Source: an uncultured Gemmatimonadota bacterium
GTDB taxonomy: Bacteria; Gemmatimonadota; Gemmatimonadetes; Gemmatimonadales; Gemmatimonadaceae
Length of the DNA: 64,000 bases
Assembly: GCA_903882745.1 (NCBI GenBank)
Contig: CAIRYG010000005.1
Location: 186,001-250,000 of the forward strand
Reading direction: 5' to 3'
The notes beneath the pieces were generated by a model, which saw nothing but the letters and a program-made list of their open reading frames with translations, searched no databases and was not told the DNA's origin. Positions 17,759 to 27,378 of this stretch are shown piece after piece; position 1 is the first letter of the stretch; every line of letters begins with the position of its first letter. The position numbers and the translations under genes were made by a program.

Positions 17759-17801
17759 AGACAGAGCGGGGCCCTCGCGTTGGGCGGCCCCCGCTCTGTC
17801 T
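17759..17801 (+). terminator. Hairpin terminator after the efflux operon
   Basis: A 13-base perfect stem (AGACAGAGCGGGG with CCCCGCTCTGTCT) encloses a 17-base loop just after the pump gene. There is no strong U-tract, so Rho-independent release is likely but not certain. It may also serve the convergent GNAT gene. Confidence 0.65.
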
Positions 17802-17833
17802 CTACGAACCGCTGCACGTGTGGCGGAACTGCG

Positions 17834-18424
17834 TTACGTCGCGTGTGCCGGCCAGCGGAACAAATCGAACACCCGGCCAAACGAGAACACCGAATCCACG
17901 AACTCCACGCCGAACGACTGGGCGAGCGCGAGCGACCGCACGTTCTCGGGGTGAATCATCGACACGGGGCGCACGCCGAGCACCGTGCGCGCATGTGCCC
18001 AGACGGCGGCGGACGCTTCGCGCGCGTATCCCACGCCCCAGGCGGCGCGGTCGAAGGTGTAGCCGAGTTCGTCCTGCACTTCGTTGGGTTCGCCGAGCGG
18101 GGTGCCGCCGAGCATTTGCCAGCCCGCGCGGGCTGTCGGGCCGTCGGGGGTCGCCATCAGCTCGAGTCGCGCGAGTCCGCAGCGGCCTAAGAGTGCACCG
18201 TCGGTTTTTCGCACGACGGCCAGTTGGCCGCGCCCATAGCGTTCGTACGTCGCGATGGTGCTTTCGATGTAGCGTGCGGATTCCTCGCGCGACCGTGGCG
18301 CGCCGGTGGAGATGTAGCGCGCGACGTCGGGGTCGGCCTGAATCCGGACGTAGAAGTCGAGATCATCGAGCGTGATCGGGCGGAGGAGGAGTCGCTCCGT
18401 CTCGAGGGTGCAGGGCCAGGTCAT
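17834..18424 (-). CDS. GNAT family N-acetyltransferase, RimJ/RimL type
   Basis: This is a 196-residue GCN5-related acetyltransferase. It opens with LETERLLLRPITLDDLDFYV, the characteristic first strand and helix of the RimJ/RimL branch. It continues with DELGYTFDRAAWGVGYAREA, the acetyl-CoA pyrophosphate-binding loop region with the usual GxG reduced to GVGYA. The C-terminal SMIHPENVRSLALAQSFG (N and S residues after the Asn-x-x-Ser pattern) completes the fold. The acceptor may be a protein N-terminus or a small amine. It is a single-gene unit convergent with the efflux operon. Confidence 0.88.
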   Translation of the reverse strand: MTWPCTLETERLLLRPITLDDLDFYVRIQADPDVARYISTGAPRSREESARYIESTIATYERYGRGQLAVVRKTDGALLGRCGLARLELMATPDGPTARAGWQMLGGTPLGEPNEVQDELGYTFDRAAWGVGYAREASAAVWAHARTVLGVRPVSMIHPENVRSLALAQSFGVEFVDSVFSFGRVFDLFRWPAHAT

Positions 18425-18528
18425 GGGTGCGGCAGTGGGTTATGGTGTGTCACGGGAACGATACCACGGACCTCGCAGGTGAGGCCAGAGCGTGAACAGC
18501 CCGTCCGTTTGGTGATGCGGAAAATACA

Positions 18529-18562
18529 AAAAAAGGCCGCGACATCGTCGCGGCCCTTTTTT
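18529..18562 (-). terminator. Bidirectional Rho-independent terminator
   Basis: A 9-base GC stem (GGCCGCGAC / GTCGCGGCC) with a 3-base loop is flanked by an A-tract on the left and a T-tract on the right. On the minus strand it follows the lipoprotein gene stop (18578) and ends in a run of U residues. Confidence 0.9.
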
Positions 18563-18577
18563 ACAGCGCTCGCGCGC

Positions 18578-19132
18578 TTACGGGTTCGTCGCCACGATAC
18601 CAATGGGGCCAACCCAGCCAGCCGGCGGCGCAAGCACCGTATGCGACACGATCCACGCTTTCTGCGTCGGGGTGAGCAGCGCCGAAATCGCGAGGCGAAG
18701 CGATTCGAGACGCGCAGTCAGGCGGGCGAGGATTGGCTTGGAGAGATTCAGGATGGCAATAATGTCTGCCGATGCCTTGCCCGCTTTCTTGGCGGCCGCC
18801 GCTTGCACGTAAATCGCATTGAGGGCGAGTAGATCCGTCTTGTTGGCGGTCTCGAAGGTGCTGCGCAACGCGGTGATCGCCTTGTTCTGGCTGGTCGTCA
18901 GTTTCAGCGAGTCTGGAAAGACCGCCCCCGTGACTTGCGCGTTGGAGCCCGTCGGTCCAACCTCCACGTGAAACGGCTCCGTCGGGAGTCCGTTCGTCGC
19001 GGCGAAGGTAAGGTTCGTCGGATTCACCGCATCCAACTGCAGTTGGCTCACATCGGCCTGCACCGGTGCCGTGCTCTTTGAGCACGCCACGGCGGTACCG
19101 AGTACCAGCGCTGCAACTGCGATTCGACGCAT
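18578..19132 (-). CDS. Hypothetical lipoprotein, Spy/CpxP-like helical core
   Basis: This is a 184-residue predicted lipoprotein with a lipobox at LGTAVAC (Cys17). The mature part is helical and ends with RLAISALLTPTQKAWI. The LTPTQ sequence recalls the LTxxQ motif of Spy/CpxP periplasmic chaperones, but only one copy is seen and homology is not certain. ATG 19132 is preceded by GGGAGA about ten bases upstream, and an in-frame GTG at 19135 is the other option. It is transcribed alone and ends at a clear terminator. Confidence 0.7.
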   Translation of the reverse strand: MRRIAVAALVLGTAVACSKSTAPVQADVSQLQLDAVNPTNLTFAATNGLPTEPFHVEVGPTGSNAQVTGAVFPDSLKLTTSQNKAITALRSTFETANKTDLLALNAIYVQAAAAKKAGKASADIIAILNLSKPILARLTARLESLRLAISALLTPTQKAWIVSHTVLAPPAGWVGPIGIVATNP

Positions 19133-19276
19133 CACGACGATTTCTCCCGCAGAGTATCACCCAGAGCGACGCCGAGCCCCGAGAACTGAGCACAGCAGTC
19201 ACAATGAAATACTGACCCAGTAAAAATACGTTGCACCAGGGGCGGTCGCGCTAGCCCCCTCAACCTGACAATTCTG

Positions 19277-20725
19277 CTACCCGGCAAGCGCCCCCTGCTG
19301 CAGGAGCTCCCACGCACGCCGAATATGGCGCTCCTCGGTCCCCAGGTTTCCGAGTGCAACGCGGATCACATAAACAGGCCCTAACATCGTGTGGGATATG
19401 AAGATATCTCCACTTTCGTTGACCCGGTCGAGAATGCGCGCGTTGCGGGCGTTGGTCGCCTCCACCCCCTCGCCGGGCAGGACATGCCGGAAGCAAATAG
19501 TGCTGAACGGATGCGGGGCCGCAACCTCCCAGTTGGGCGCTTCCCGCACCCAGCCGGCGAACTCCGAGGCCAAGGCGCAGTGGTGCCGAATCCGCGTGGC
19601 AATCCCCTCGGCGCCGAACGCACGAAGCACCATCCACAGTTTGAGCGAGCGGAAACGACGCCCCAGCTGATACCCGTAGTCCATGTAGTTGACCACGACA
19701 TCCTGCTCCGCCGTCTCCAAATAGGCGGCCATGAGACTGAACGCACGCTTGAGCACCGCTGGCTTGCGCACAAAAAACACCGAACAATCCATCGGCGTGA
19801 ACAGCCACTTATGCGGGTTCACAACGAACGAATCCGCACGATCCACGCCGTCGAGCAAATGGCGCAACTCCGGCACGGCGCCGGCCACACCGCCGTAGGC
19901 ACCATCCACATGCAACCAGAGCTGCTCCCGCTGCGCGATGTCGGCAATCGCCGGCACAGGATCCACACTGGTCATACTTGTGGTGCCCACCGTAGCCACA
20001 ATCGCGATGGGCTTGTAGCCCGCGGCGCGATCGGCAGCGATAGCCGCCTCGAGCAAATCCGGACGCATGCGGAACTCAGCGTCGGCCTTCACCCGCACCA
20101 CATTCTCAGAGCCAAGCCCAAGGGTCATGGCGGCTTTGTCAATACTGTTATGCGCCCATTCGGAGCAGTACACGCGCATCCGCGGGAGATCGCGACCGGC
20201 AAGGCCAAGTCGGCGCACGTTGAGTGATTCGTCGGCCTCGCGCGCGGCGGCTAGCGCATACAGGGTACTCGTGCTCGCGAGATCGTTCACCATACCGAAC
20301 CAACCGGGGGTGAGACCCAACAGCTGGCGCAGCCAATCCGTGACGACTCCTTCGAGTTCCGTGGCGGCGGGACTCGTCCGCCACAGCATCCCGTTCACAT
20401 TCAGCGCGGCCATCAGGAACTCGGCGAGAATCCCAGGGGCCGTGGCGCTGTTGGCGAAGTAGGCCATAAAGCCCGGATGGTTCCAGTGCGTGAGCCCTGG
20501 AAGAATCGTCTGCTCGAAATCGGCGAGAATGGTTTCGAGCGACTCGCCCTGCTGCGGCGGGGCGGGCGGGAGCTTGTCGCGGGTAGCGCCCGGCACGAGG
20601 GGCGGGAGCACCGGATAACGAGCGGGATCCTCGAGGTACCGCGCGATCCAGTCAGCGAGCTTGTGGGCCTGGGCGCGGAATTCTTCGAGCGGGATGTCGT
20701 GGGTCTCGGCGGACGTCGGTATCAT
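19277..20725 (-). CDS. Group II PLP-dependent decarboxylase (aromatic-L-amino-acid decarboxylase-like)
   Basis: The 482-residue fold-type I enzyme belongs to the pyridoxal-dependent decarboxylase II family. Seen motifs are HWNHPGFMAYFANS (substrate-side N-terminal loop), LHVDGAYGG (Asp to the PLP pyridine nitrogen, ~274) and NPHKWLF with Schiff-base Lys306. Members decarboxylate Tyr, Trp, DOPA or related amino acids; the exact substrate is not decidable. The longer upstream frame lacks family sequence, so ATG 20725 is chosen, 78 bases from the divergent Omp85-like gene. Confidence 0.9.
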   Translation of the reverse strand: MIPTSAETHDIPLEEFRAQAHKLADWIARYLEDPARYPVLPPLVPGATRDKLPPAPPQQGESLETILADFEQTILPGLTHWNHPGFMAYFANSATAPGILAEFLMAALNVNGMLWRTSPAATELEGVVTDWLRQLLGLTPGWFGMVNDLASTSTLYALAAAREADESLNVRRLGLAGRDLPRMRVYCSEWAHNSIDKAAMTLGLGSENVVRVKADAEFRMRPDLLEAAIAADRAAGYKPIAIVATVGTTSMTSVDPVPAIADIAQREQLWLHVDGAYGGVAGAVPELRHLLDGVDRADSFVVNPHKWLFTPMDCSVFFVRKPAVLKRAFSLMAAYLETAEQDVVVNYMDYGYQLGRRFRSLKLWMVLRAFGAEGIATRIRHHCALASEFAGWVREAPNWEVAAPHPFSTICFRHVLPGEGVEATNARNARILDRVNESGDIFISHTMLGPVYVIRVALGNLGTEERHIRRAWELLQQGALAG

Positions 20726-20764
20726 AGAAAGAAGAATAACGAAACTTCGGGCTCGCCACGCGCG

Positions 20765-20770
20765 TATACT
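20765..20770 (+). promoter_or_regulatory. Possible -10 element of the Omp85-like gene
   Basis: TATACT lies 33 bases before ATG 20804 in the 78-base divergent region. No good -35 is found 16-18 bases upstream, so the call is weak. Confidence 0.3.
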
Positions 20771-20803
20771 GAGCACGCACTCAAAACCTCGAGTCTCCCC
20801 CGG

Positions 20804-23269
20804 ATGATTGCTCTGCTCCCCGTTGTGTTCGCCTTTCAAGCCGCCGTTGGCGTGAGTGTACGCGCCAACTGCGACTCCGCCTGCCAGGCGCGCGAGACCG
20901 CTCGCACCGAGGCACGGATGCTCCGTGAGGAAATGGGGGGACGTGCGCGCCCGGCGCGCGAGCCCCGTCGCGTGCCGGTCACCGCGGCGATGCTCGCCTC
21001 GGCGTACAAAGACGCCGCCGCGAAGTCGCTGGTGCTGCGCGCACGCGCCACACGACTCGCCCAAGACTCCCTGCTCGCGAGCTACGACGCGACCACGTAT
21101 CAGCGACTGAGTGTCGGGATGGCCATGAAGGCGATCGCCCGTGACCGGCTCGCGCTGCGCCACGAAGATGCCTCGCGCGTGCAATGGGAGCGTGGCAAAG
21201 GGGCGGTGGTCGAGCTGAAAGGCGATCGCACCGCGGTGCCGATGGCTGGAGGCGCCGGCGGCGTGGTGGGCAGCGTAAGTGGGATGTCGCCGGTTCCCTA
21301 TTACCCCGGGCGTGAGCAACTCTGGATTGGTGGTGGGTTGGTGCAGTCCGATGTGGACGAACGCGAGTTCGTGCATCCGATCGCCGCTGGCGCCGAGGCG
21401 TATTACACCTATGCGAGCGGCGACTCAGTCACGATGGGGCTGCCCGACGGAAAGAAACTCGTACTGCGCGAGCTCAAGATTGCGGCGCGTAGTCCCAAGT
21501 GGAATCTGAGCGTCGGCTCGTTCTGGTTTGATGAAGAATCCGCACATCTCGTGCGCGCGGTCTACCGTATCAGCGAGCAGTTAGATGTGTGGGCCTTCTC
21601 GGATGAAGAGACGCAGCGCCGCAAGGCAGATTCCGTGGCGCGTGTGCAGGCGGGCGATACCACGGCGCCGAGTGGGCGCGATGGGCGCGGTGGCCGAGGC
21701 GGGCCCCCCAATGCCGGCGTCGCGTTCCTGGCGAAGGCGATCCTCTCGCCGCTGAAGGTCGATGTCAGTGCGATCACCATGGAGTACGGACTCTACAACC
21801 AAAAGTTTTGGTTGCCGCGCTCGCAGGCCTTTGAGGGAAACGCGCAGGCGGGATTCATTCGGATTCCTGTGACGATGGAACAGAAGTTCAAATACGAATC
21901 CGTGAACGCGCTCGACGCGCCGCTGCCGATTATCGCGAGCGGCCCGACGCGATTAGTGCAGTATCGCGACTCCCTGAACGCAGCGAAGACGCCAACCGCG
22001 CTCCGTGACTCGCTCATGCGTATCGCGCGCGCAGCACGCGTGAAGGAACTCGCGGCGCTCAAGGCCAAGGAGTGCGCGACGAGCGACGTGTACACGCGCC
22101 AAGTGCGAAAGTATCAAGGGACGTTGGACGTCATGGAGAAGATTCCCTGCGACAGCGCGAAGCTCGCGAATTCCCCAGACCTCCCGCCGTCGATCTACGA
22201 TGCCGGTGAGGAAGTGTTCGGATCGTCGGATCGGGACCTGTTGGTGAAGGCCCTGGGCCTTGGCTTGCAGTCCGGCTGGGGGCCACAAAAAATTCAGCTC
22301 GCGTACGGGCTGTCGCAGACCCGCTACAACCGCGTGGAGGGATTCGGCACCGGCATCGTCGCCTCGAGCGTGCTTGGGCTAGGCTACACCGCGTCGCTCG
22401 GCGTGCGGGGGGCGTTTGCGGATCGTCAGGTGAACGCAGAGTTTGGGCTCGCCCGGAGCAATGGACGTTCGACCGTCCGCGGGAACATCTACCGCAGGCT
22501 TAGTGCGATGAACGACTGGGGCACCCCGCTCGATTTCGGCGCCTCACTCGGCGGACTTCTCTACGCACGCGACGAAGGCGCGTACTACCGCAGTTGGGGC
22601 GCCGAGGTGAAGGGGACGACGCCACGGTGGGGGCAACTGGAATGGCGTGTGTTCGGCGAGCAGCAGTGGGGCGCTGAGGTCAACTCGCGGTGGACGTTGT
22701 TCGGCGGTGGCAACGACGCGCGGTTCATTGCGAATCCGCGTGCGACACGTGCCGTCGAGTATGGCGCCTCGGTTCGCCTGCACAACTCGATGGGCGTTGA
22801 TCCAAAGGGCTGGCGTGTGCTGAGTGATATTCGGCTCGAGGGCGCAGCGGGCGACCAGCGTTATGGGCGTGGACTCGTGGACCTCACCGTGTCGAAGAGT
22901 GTCGGGCGGCTCGCCGGCGCGATCACGACGAGCGGTGGCTGGACGGCAGGTGCAGTCCCCACGCAGCGGCTCTTTTATTTGGGGGGCTCGCAGACGATTC
23001 GCGGGCAAAGCGCACTCACCGCCGCGGGCGATGCGTTTTGGATGACGCGCGCCGAGCTCGGGACGAGCACCGCGATTGCACGGCCCATTGTGTTCGTCGA
23101 TGCCGGATGGGCGGGCGATCGTCGGTCGTGGAGTGCGCAGGGACGTCCGCTGAGTGGCGCCGGTGTTGGCGCAAGCTTTTTGGACGGTTTGCTGCGGGTC
23201 GATGTGTCGCGCGGGCTCTACCCGAGCACGCAGACACGACTGGACTTTTATCTTGAGGCACGGTTCTAA
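20804..23269 (+). CDS. Omp85/BamA-like outer-membrane beta-barrel protein
   Basis: The 821-residue exported protein has a short signal peptide (MIALLPVVFAFQAAVGV). A long N-terminal region includes a Gly/Arg-rich low-complexity patch (GRDGRGGRGGPP). The C-terminal ~230 residues form alternating strands with RLFYLGGSQTIRGQ, close to the RGxx loop motif of surface-antigen/Omp85 barrels, and end in LDFYLEARF with terminal Phe. That signature is recognised for outer-membrane insertion. No POTRA repeats are obvious, so calling it BamA would be too strong. ATG 20804 is chosen because the signal peptide begins there; the frame's upstream extension overlaps the divergent gene. Confidence 0.7.
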   Translation: MIALLPVVFAFQAAVGVSVRANCDSACQARETARTEARMLREEMGGRARPAREPRRVPVTAAMLASAYKDAAAKSLVLRARATRLAQDSLLASYDATTYQRLSVGMAMKAIARDRLALRHEDASRVQWERGKGAVVELKGDRTAVPMAGGAGGVVGSVSGMSPVPYYPGREQLWIGGGLVQSDVDEREFVHPIAAGAEAYYTYASGDSVTMGLPDGKKLVLRELKIAARSPKWNLSVGSFWFDEESAHLVRAVYRISEQLDVWAFSDEETQRRKADSVARVQAGDTTAPSGRDGRGGRGGPPNAGVAFLAKAILSPLKVDVSAITMEYGLYNQKFWLPRSQAFEGNAQAGFIRIPVTMEQKFKYESVNALDAPLPIIASGPTRLVQYRDSLNAAKTPTALRDSLMRIARAARVKELAALKAKECATSDVYTRQVRKYQGTLDVMEKIPCDSAKLANSPDLPPSIYDAGEEVFGSSDRDLLVKALGLGLQSGWGPQKIQLAYGLSQTRYNRVEGFGTGIVASSVLGLGYTASLGVRGAFADRQVNAEFGLARSNGRSTVRGNIYRRLSAMNDWGTPLDFGASLGGLLYARDEGAYYRSWGAEVKGTTPRWGQLEWRVFGEQQWGAEVNSRWTLFGGGNDARFIANPRATRAVEYGASVRLHNSMGVDPKGWRVLSDIRLEGAAGDQRYGRGLVDLTVSKSVGRLAGAITTSGGWTAGAVPTQRLFYLGGSQTIRGQSALTAAGDAFWMTRAELGTSTAIARPIVFVDAGWAGDRRSWSAQGRPLSGAGVGASFLDGLLRVDVSRGLYPSTQTRLDFYLEARF

Positions 23270-23401
23270 CGTTCGCGCCGGTGCTGCGGTCAATTCTATG
23301 ACGCCCGGGGTTGCGCTCCTGCGGCAGCCACCGTCGATTAGTAGCTCTCTTCTACTGTCCGAATAATTTCAACGACTCCGACCACCGGTTCACCGCCGTC
23401 G

Positions 23402-24652
23402 TTGCTGGTGAACGCCGATGTCCTGCTCTGGCAGGCGCGGATTCGTCGTGCGTTCGTGGCGCTCGTGGTCGTTGGGATGGCCGTCCTGAAGCTGCGGGGG
23501 GTGATCTCGTCGGATTCCGTGCTGGCCCGTGATATCGGACCGGGACCAGCATTAGGAATCGCAGTGGCGCTCGCGACGGTGTATCTCGTGTGGATCCAGT
23601 TGCAGATGCGATGGTTGGCGCGGCACCGGCGAGACCAGGTCAATGCGTTCGTGGTCATGAACGTCGTGATCGACATGCTGCTGCTATTCGGTGTGATGTA
23701 CTGCACCTCCCCCGCGAGCGAATATCACCGCGCGTTGATTGTGTCGGTCTTCACCGTCCAGATGACGCAACTGTACTTTGGCGTGCGCGCCACGCTGTAC
23801 AACCTGGCCTGCGTGGCCCTGTTCTATACGGTGCTCATCGTGGTGGCCACCTCGCAGGGCGCGATTACCGCACCTGCAGAATTCTTCTGGGACTTCGCAC
23901 TCTACCTCGCCGGATTAGCGATCTTTATCTCGCTGCAGTGGACGATGACCACGCGTCTCGAGCGGATCGTGCAGGTGTTTGATCGCGTGCAGGAGGGAGA
24001 TTTCTCGCACGAGTACGATCTTTCGCTCGATCGAGTCCCCGATCCGATTACGATGGTGGGGCGCGCCTACAACCGTATGCGCGGCAAGCTCGAGGCCATC
24101 GTACTGACCGATCCGCTCTCGGGGTGCTACAACCGCCGCGGCTTTGATCAAATGGTGGCGCGCGAACTCGCGCGGGCAGTGCGCGGAGGACATGTGACGG
24201 CGATCCTCGCGCTCGATGTCGATCACTTCAAAAAAGTGAACGACGACTTCGGCCATCTCACCGGCGACGAAGTGCTGCGCGAGATCGGCGAGCTACTCCG
24301 GGAGACGGCGCGACTCGGTGACATCGTGGCGCGAATCGGCGGGGAGGAGTTTTCGATCCTCGCGCCAGATACCACGCGCGAAGGGGCGCTGATTCTTGCC
24401 GAACGTGTCCATCAGGCATTCCGGCAGCGCACCTTCCGCAGCCTGAATGGCTTGCGCGGCATCACGATTAGTATCGGGGTGTCGGCGGACGAGGCGCGTT
24501 CTGACGAAGTGCTCGCGACGTTACGGGCCCGCGCCGATGAAGCGCTCTACGTCGCCAAGAAAAGTGGACGCAACCGCACCGAGGCGTGGCATGCCGGCAT
24601 GCGCGCCTTCGATGCGGCCCTACGGCGCACCAACGAGACGCCGACTCCCTAG
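23402..24652 (+). CDS. Membrane-bound diguanylate cyclase (GGDEF)
   Basis: The 416-residue protein has about six N-terminal hydrophobic segments (to ~190), a HAMP-like linker (RIVQVFDRVQEGDF) and a GGDEF domain. The active-site signature is RIGGEEFSIL. DPLSGCYNRRGF and LDVDHFKKVNDDFGH are intact, so it should make cyclic di-GMP. An RxxD I-site (RLGD) sits exactly five residues before GGEEF, predicting product inhibition. The start is weak: TTG 23402 or GTG 23408, with no Shine-Dalgarno. Its stop overlaps the stop of the convergent PhzF gene by four bases. Confidence 0.92.
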   Translation: MLVNADVLLWQARIRRAFVALVVVGMAVLKLRGVISSDSVLARDIGPGPALGIAVALATVYLVWIQLQMRWLARHRRDQVNAFVVMNVVIDMLLLFGVMYCTSPASEYHRALIVSVFTVQMTQLYFGVRATLYNLACVALFYTVLIVVATSQGAITAPAEFFWDFALYLAGLAIFISLQWTMTTRLERIVQVFDRVQEGDFSHEYDLSLDRVPDPITMVGRAYNRMRGKLEAIVLTDPLSGCYNRRGFDQMVARELARAVRGGHVTAILALDVDHFKKVNDDFGHLTGDEVLREIGELLRETARLGDIVARIGGEEFSILAPDTTREGALILAERVHQAFRQRTFRSLNGLRGITISIGVSADEARSDEVLATLRARADEALYVAKKSGRNRTEAWHAGMRAFDAALRRTNETPTP

Positions 24653-25560
24653 ATCGCGATCGTGCCGTCGCACACCATGACGGCGTGGCCACCGACACGC
24701 ACGGCGGTGATCGCGCCGGCCACCTTGTCGGCTTCAATCTCGAGACGGCTCGGACGCCCCATCTCGACGCCTTGATCGACCGTCCAGCGCAGCGTGCCGT
24801 CCTGGATCTTGCTCTTGCTGGCGAGATAGCCGGCGAGACCGGCATTCGCAGAGCCCGTCGCTGGGTCCTCGGGCACATTGAGTCCGGGAACGAAGCAGCG
24901 GGCGTGGAAGTGGTTCTCGCCGCCACTCGGATCCTTGGCAAAGACAAAGAGTTCTGACGCCCAGCTGCCCTTGAGGGTGCTCTCCCACGCGTCAATGCGC
25001 ACGCGGGCGCGGGCGACCGCGTCCACAGAGCGGAGCGGCACCATCAAGAACGGGAGACCGCACGACACGCCAGCGGGCGCCATGGGCGCGCCCAGAATGT
25101 CTTCAGGATCAAGCAGGAGGATCTCGGCGAGTTTGCCCCGTGACGGCGCCGATGCCCCAAACTCGGGGAGCTGCGCCACGGAGAACTGCGCGAAGTACGC
25201 ACCATGTGGCGTTGCCCGCACCGTCACCGGAATCGGACCAACCTTCTCGTCCAGCAGCAGCTGGGATTCTCCGTCCAGCGTCCCAGCGAGGCCGAGTTGT
25301 ACGAGTGCGATGGCCGTGCCTACCGTCGGGTGCCCAGCAAAGGGAACCTCAGCGCCCGGCGTGAAAATGCGCACCGTCGAGGAGAACCGTGGATCGCTCG
25401 GCGGATAGCAGAAGGTCGTTTCGGAGTAGTTGAACTCACGCGTGATGGTGAGCAGCACCTCTTCGGGGATCTCGCGCGCGTCGGGGAAGACCGCGAGCTG
25501 GTTCCCCCCGAAGGCGCGGTCGGTGAAGACGTCGAGCGTGACGTAGCGAACGCGGGTCAC
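24649..25560 (-). CDS. PhzF family isomerase/epimerase-like protein
   Basis: This is a 303-residue member of the PhzF/YddE family with the diaminopimelate-epimerase fold. It opens RVRYVTLDVFTDRAFGGNQLAVF with the family GGNxLAV motif. The catalytic glutamate is in NYSETTF, and FAGHPTVGTA and DPATGSANAGLAGY follow. Only PhzF itself has an established reaction (phenazine synthesis); no phenazine genes are near, so the substrate is unknown. The GTG start forms a GTGA overlap with the P5C dehydrogenase stop. Confidence 0.88.
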   Translation of the reverse strand: MTRVRYVTLDVFTDRAFGGNQLAVFPDAREIPEEVLLTITREFNYSETTFCYPPSDPRFSSTVRIFTPGAEVPFAGHPTVGTAIALVQLGLAGTLDGESQLLLDEKVGPIPVTVRATPHGAYFAQFSVAQLPEFGASAPSRGKLAEILLLDPEDILGAPMAPAGVSCGLPFLMVPLRSVDAVARARVRIDAWESTLKGSWASELFVFAKDPSGGENHFHARCFVPGLNVPEDPATGSANAGLAGYLASKSKIQDGTLRWTVDQGVEMGRPSRLEIEADKVAGAITAVRVGGHAVMVCDGTIAI

Positions 25561-27194
25561 TCCGCCCCCATGAACGGATAGCGATAGTCTGTCGGCGGAT
25601 TGAACGTTTCCTTGATGGTGCGGGCGCTGGTCCAACGGACGAGGTTGAGCTTGGAGCCTGCCTTGTCGTTGGTGCCGGAGGCGCGGGCGCCGCCGAACGG
25701 CTGCTGGCCTACCACGGCGCCGGTGCACTTGTCGTTCACATAGAAATTGCCGGCGGCGTTGCGGAGCGCGTGATGCGCTTCGTGCACGGCATTGCGATCC
25801 TGGGCGAAGACGGCGCCGGTCAGGGCGTAGGGCGAGGTCTCGTCGACGATCTTGAGGGTCTCGCTCCACTTGGCATCATCGTACACGTAGGCGGTGAGCA
25901 CGGGGCCAAAGATCTCCTCGCAGAGGAGGCGATAGCCCGGGTTTTCTGTCTGGATGAGGGTCGGTTCCACGAACCAGCCCTTGGAATCGTCGCAGCCACC
26001 GCCGCCGAGAATCGTGGCGTTCTGCTTGGCGTCGTCGAGATAGCCCTTGATGCGGCCGAAGGCCTTTTTGTCGATGACGGCGCCCATGAAGTTCCGGAAG
26101 TCGTTCACATCGCCCATGCGGATGTCCTGCATCATGGCGAGCGCTTGGTCGCGCACGGCCGGCCAGAGCGACTTCGGGATGTAGCAGCGGCTGGCGGCGG
26201 AGCACTTCTGCCCCTGGTACTCAAAGGCGCCACGTACGAGGCCCACGGCCACGGCGCTCGCCTCGGCGCTTGGATGGGCGATGATGAAGTCCTTGCCGCC
26301 CGTCTCGCCGACGATGCGTGGGTACGACTTGTAGCGGCCGACATCGGAACCGATGCGCTTCCACATCGAGTTGAAGACGGCGGTGCTGCCCGTGAAGTGG
26401 ACGCCGGCCAAGTCGCGGCTATTGAGCGCGACATCGCTGACCGTATTGGCGTCGCCAGGCACGAAGTTGATCACGCCGTCGGGGAGCCCGGCCTCACGCA
26501 GCAACTGCATGGTGTAGTGCGCCGAGAGGATTGCCGTGCCGGCCGGCTTCCAGACGGCGGTGGAGCCCATCAGCGCGGGGGCGGTCGGGAGGTTGCCGCC
26601 GATGGCGGTGAAGTTGAACGGCGACACCGCGTAGACGAACCCTTCGAGGCCGCGGTAGTCCGTCTGATTCCAGACGCCGGGGCCGGAGATCGGCTGCTCA
26701 GCGACGAGCTCTGAGGCGAACTGCACGTTGAAGCGCCAGAAGTCGGCCATCTCGCAGGCGGCGTCGATTTCGCTCTGGAAAATGGTCTTGGACTGGCCGA
26801 GCATCGTGGCGGCGTTGATGGTGCTGCGCCAGGTCGTCGTGAGGAGGTCAGCGGCGCGGAGGAAGACCGCGGCGCGGTCCTCCCAGGTCCAGCTCCCCCA
26901 TTCGCGCTGGGCGGCTGTGGCGGCCTCTGTGGCGGCCTGCACGTTGGCGGTGGTGGCCTTGTGCCAGGTGGCCGTCACGTGGGCATGCTTGTGCGGCGAG
27001 GTGGCCTTGGCAATGTCGCCGGTGCGGATTTCCTTGCCGTTGATGACGAGCGGGATTTCCGGACACTCCTGTTCCATCGCCGCGAGGCGCGCTTTGACAT
27101 CGGCGCGCTCGGGGGAGCCGGGGGCATACGACTTGATGGGCTCGTTGACGGCGGGCGGAATCCGGCGGACGCCGGTATGAGGAGTCGAGGACAT
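25557..27194 (-). CDS. pruA: L-glutamate gamma-semialdehyde (1-pyrroline-5-carboxylate) dehydrogenase
   Basis: The 545-residue NAD-dependent aldehyde dehydrogenase has general base Glu in RIVGETGGKDF and catalytic Cys in YQGQKCSAASR. The P5CDH-typical substrate-site and C-terminal sequence QPFGGARASGTNDKAG is also present. It oxidises the proline-breakdown intermediate glutamate semialdehyde to glutamate in the cytoplasm. No proline dehydrogenase lies in the window. ATG 27194 starts at the first conserved residues; the upstream extension of the frame enters the region of the divergent REC gene. It is followed by phzF with a GTGA overlap. Confidence 0.92.
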   Translation of the reverse strand: MSSTPHTGVRRIPPAVNEPIKSYAPGSPERADVKARLAAMEQECPEIPLVINGKEIRTGDIAKATSPHKHAHVTATWHKATTANVQAATEAATAAQREWGSWTWEDRAAVFLRAADLLTTTWRSTINAATMLGQSKTIFQSEIDAACEMADFWRFNVQFASELVAEQPISGPGVWNQTDYRGLEGFVYAVSPFNFTAIGGNLPTAPALMGSTAVWKPAGTAILSAHYTMQLLREAGLPDGVINFVPGDANTVSDVALNSRDLAGVHFTGSTAVFNSMWKRIGSDVGRYKSYPRIVGETGGKDFIIAHPSAEASAVAVGLVRGAFEYQGQKCSAASRCYIPKSLWPAVRDQALAMMQDIRMGDVNDFRNFMGAVIDKKAFGRIKGYLDDAKQNATILGGGGCDDSKGWFVEPTLIQTENPGYRLLCEEIFGPVLTAYVYDDAKWSETLKIVDETSPYALTGAVFAQDRNAVHEAHHALRNAAGNFYVNDKCTGAVVGQQPFGGARASGTNDKAGSKLNLVRWTSARTIKETFNPPTDYRYPFMGAE

Positions 27195-27378
27195 GGCGGG
27201 TACCGTGCGAATGGGAGAGCGGGTTGGCGGCCCGTGGTGGGCCACCCCGGAAAGATACCGTAGACCGCGAGCCAGCGGAGAGTGGGTCGGCAGGGGGACA
27301 AAGGGTCGCGTTTGTGGGGTCGATGGGGCAGATTTCAGGTTGAGTGTTTCTTCCACCGGCAAGACGGGAACCGCAGAC

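Noticed and set aside
16894-17880. 328-codon minus-strand frame inside the RND pump gene
   Set aside because: Antisense shadow, His/Arg/Gln-rich, no start context.
20726-21376. N-terminal extension of the group II decarboxylase frame to 699 codons
   Set aside because: The extra sequence is low-complexity and overlaps the divergent barrel gene; family homology starts at ATG 20725.
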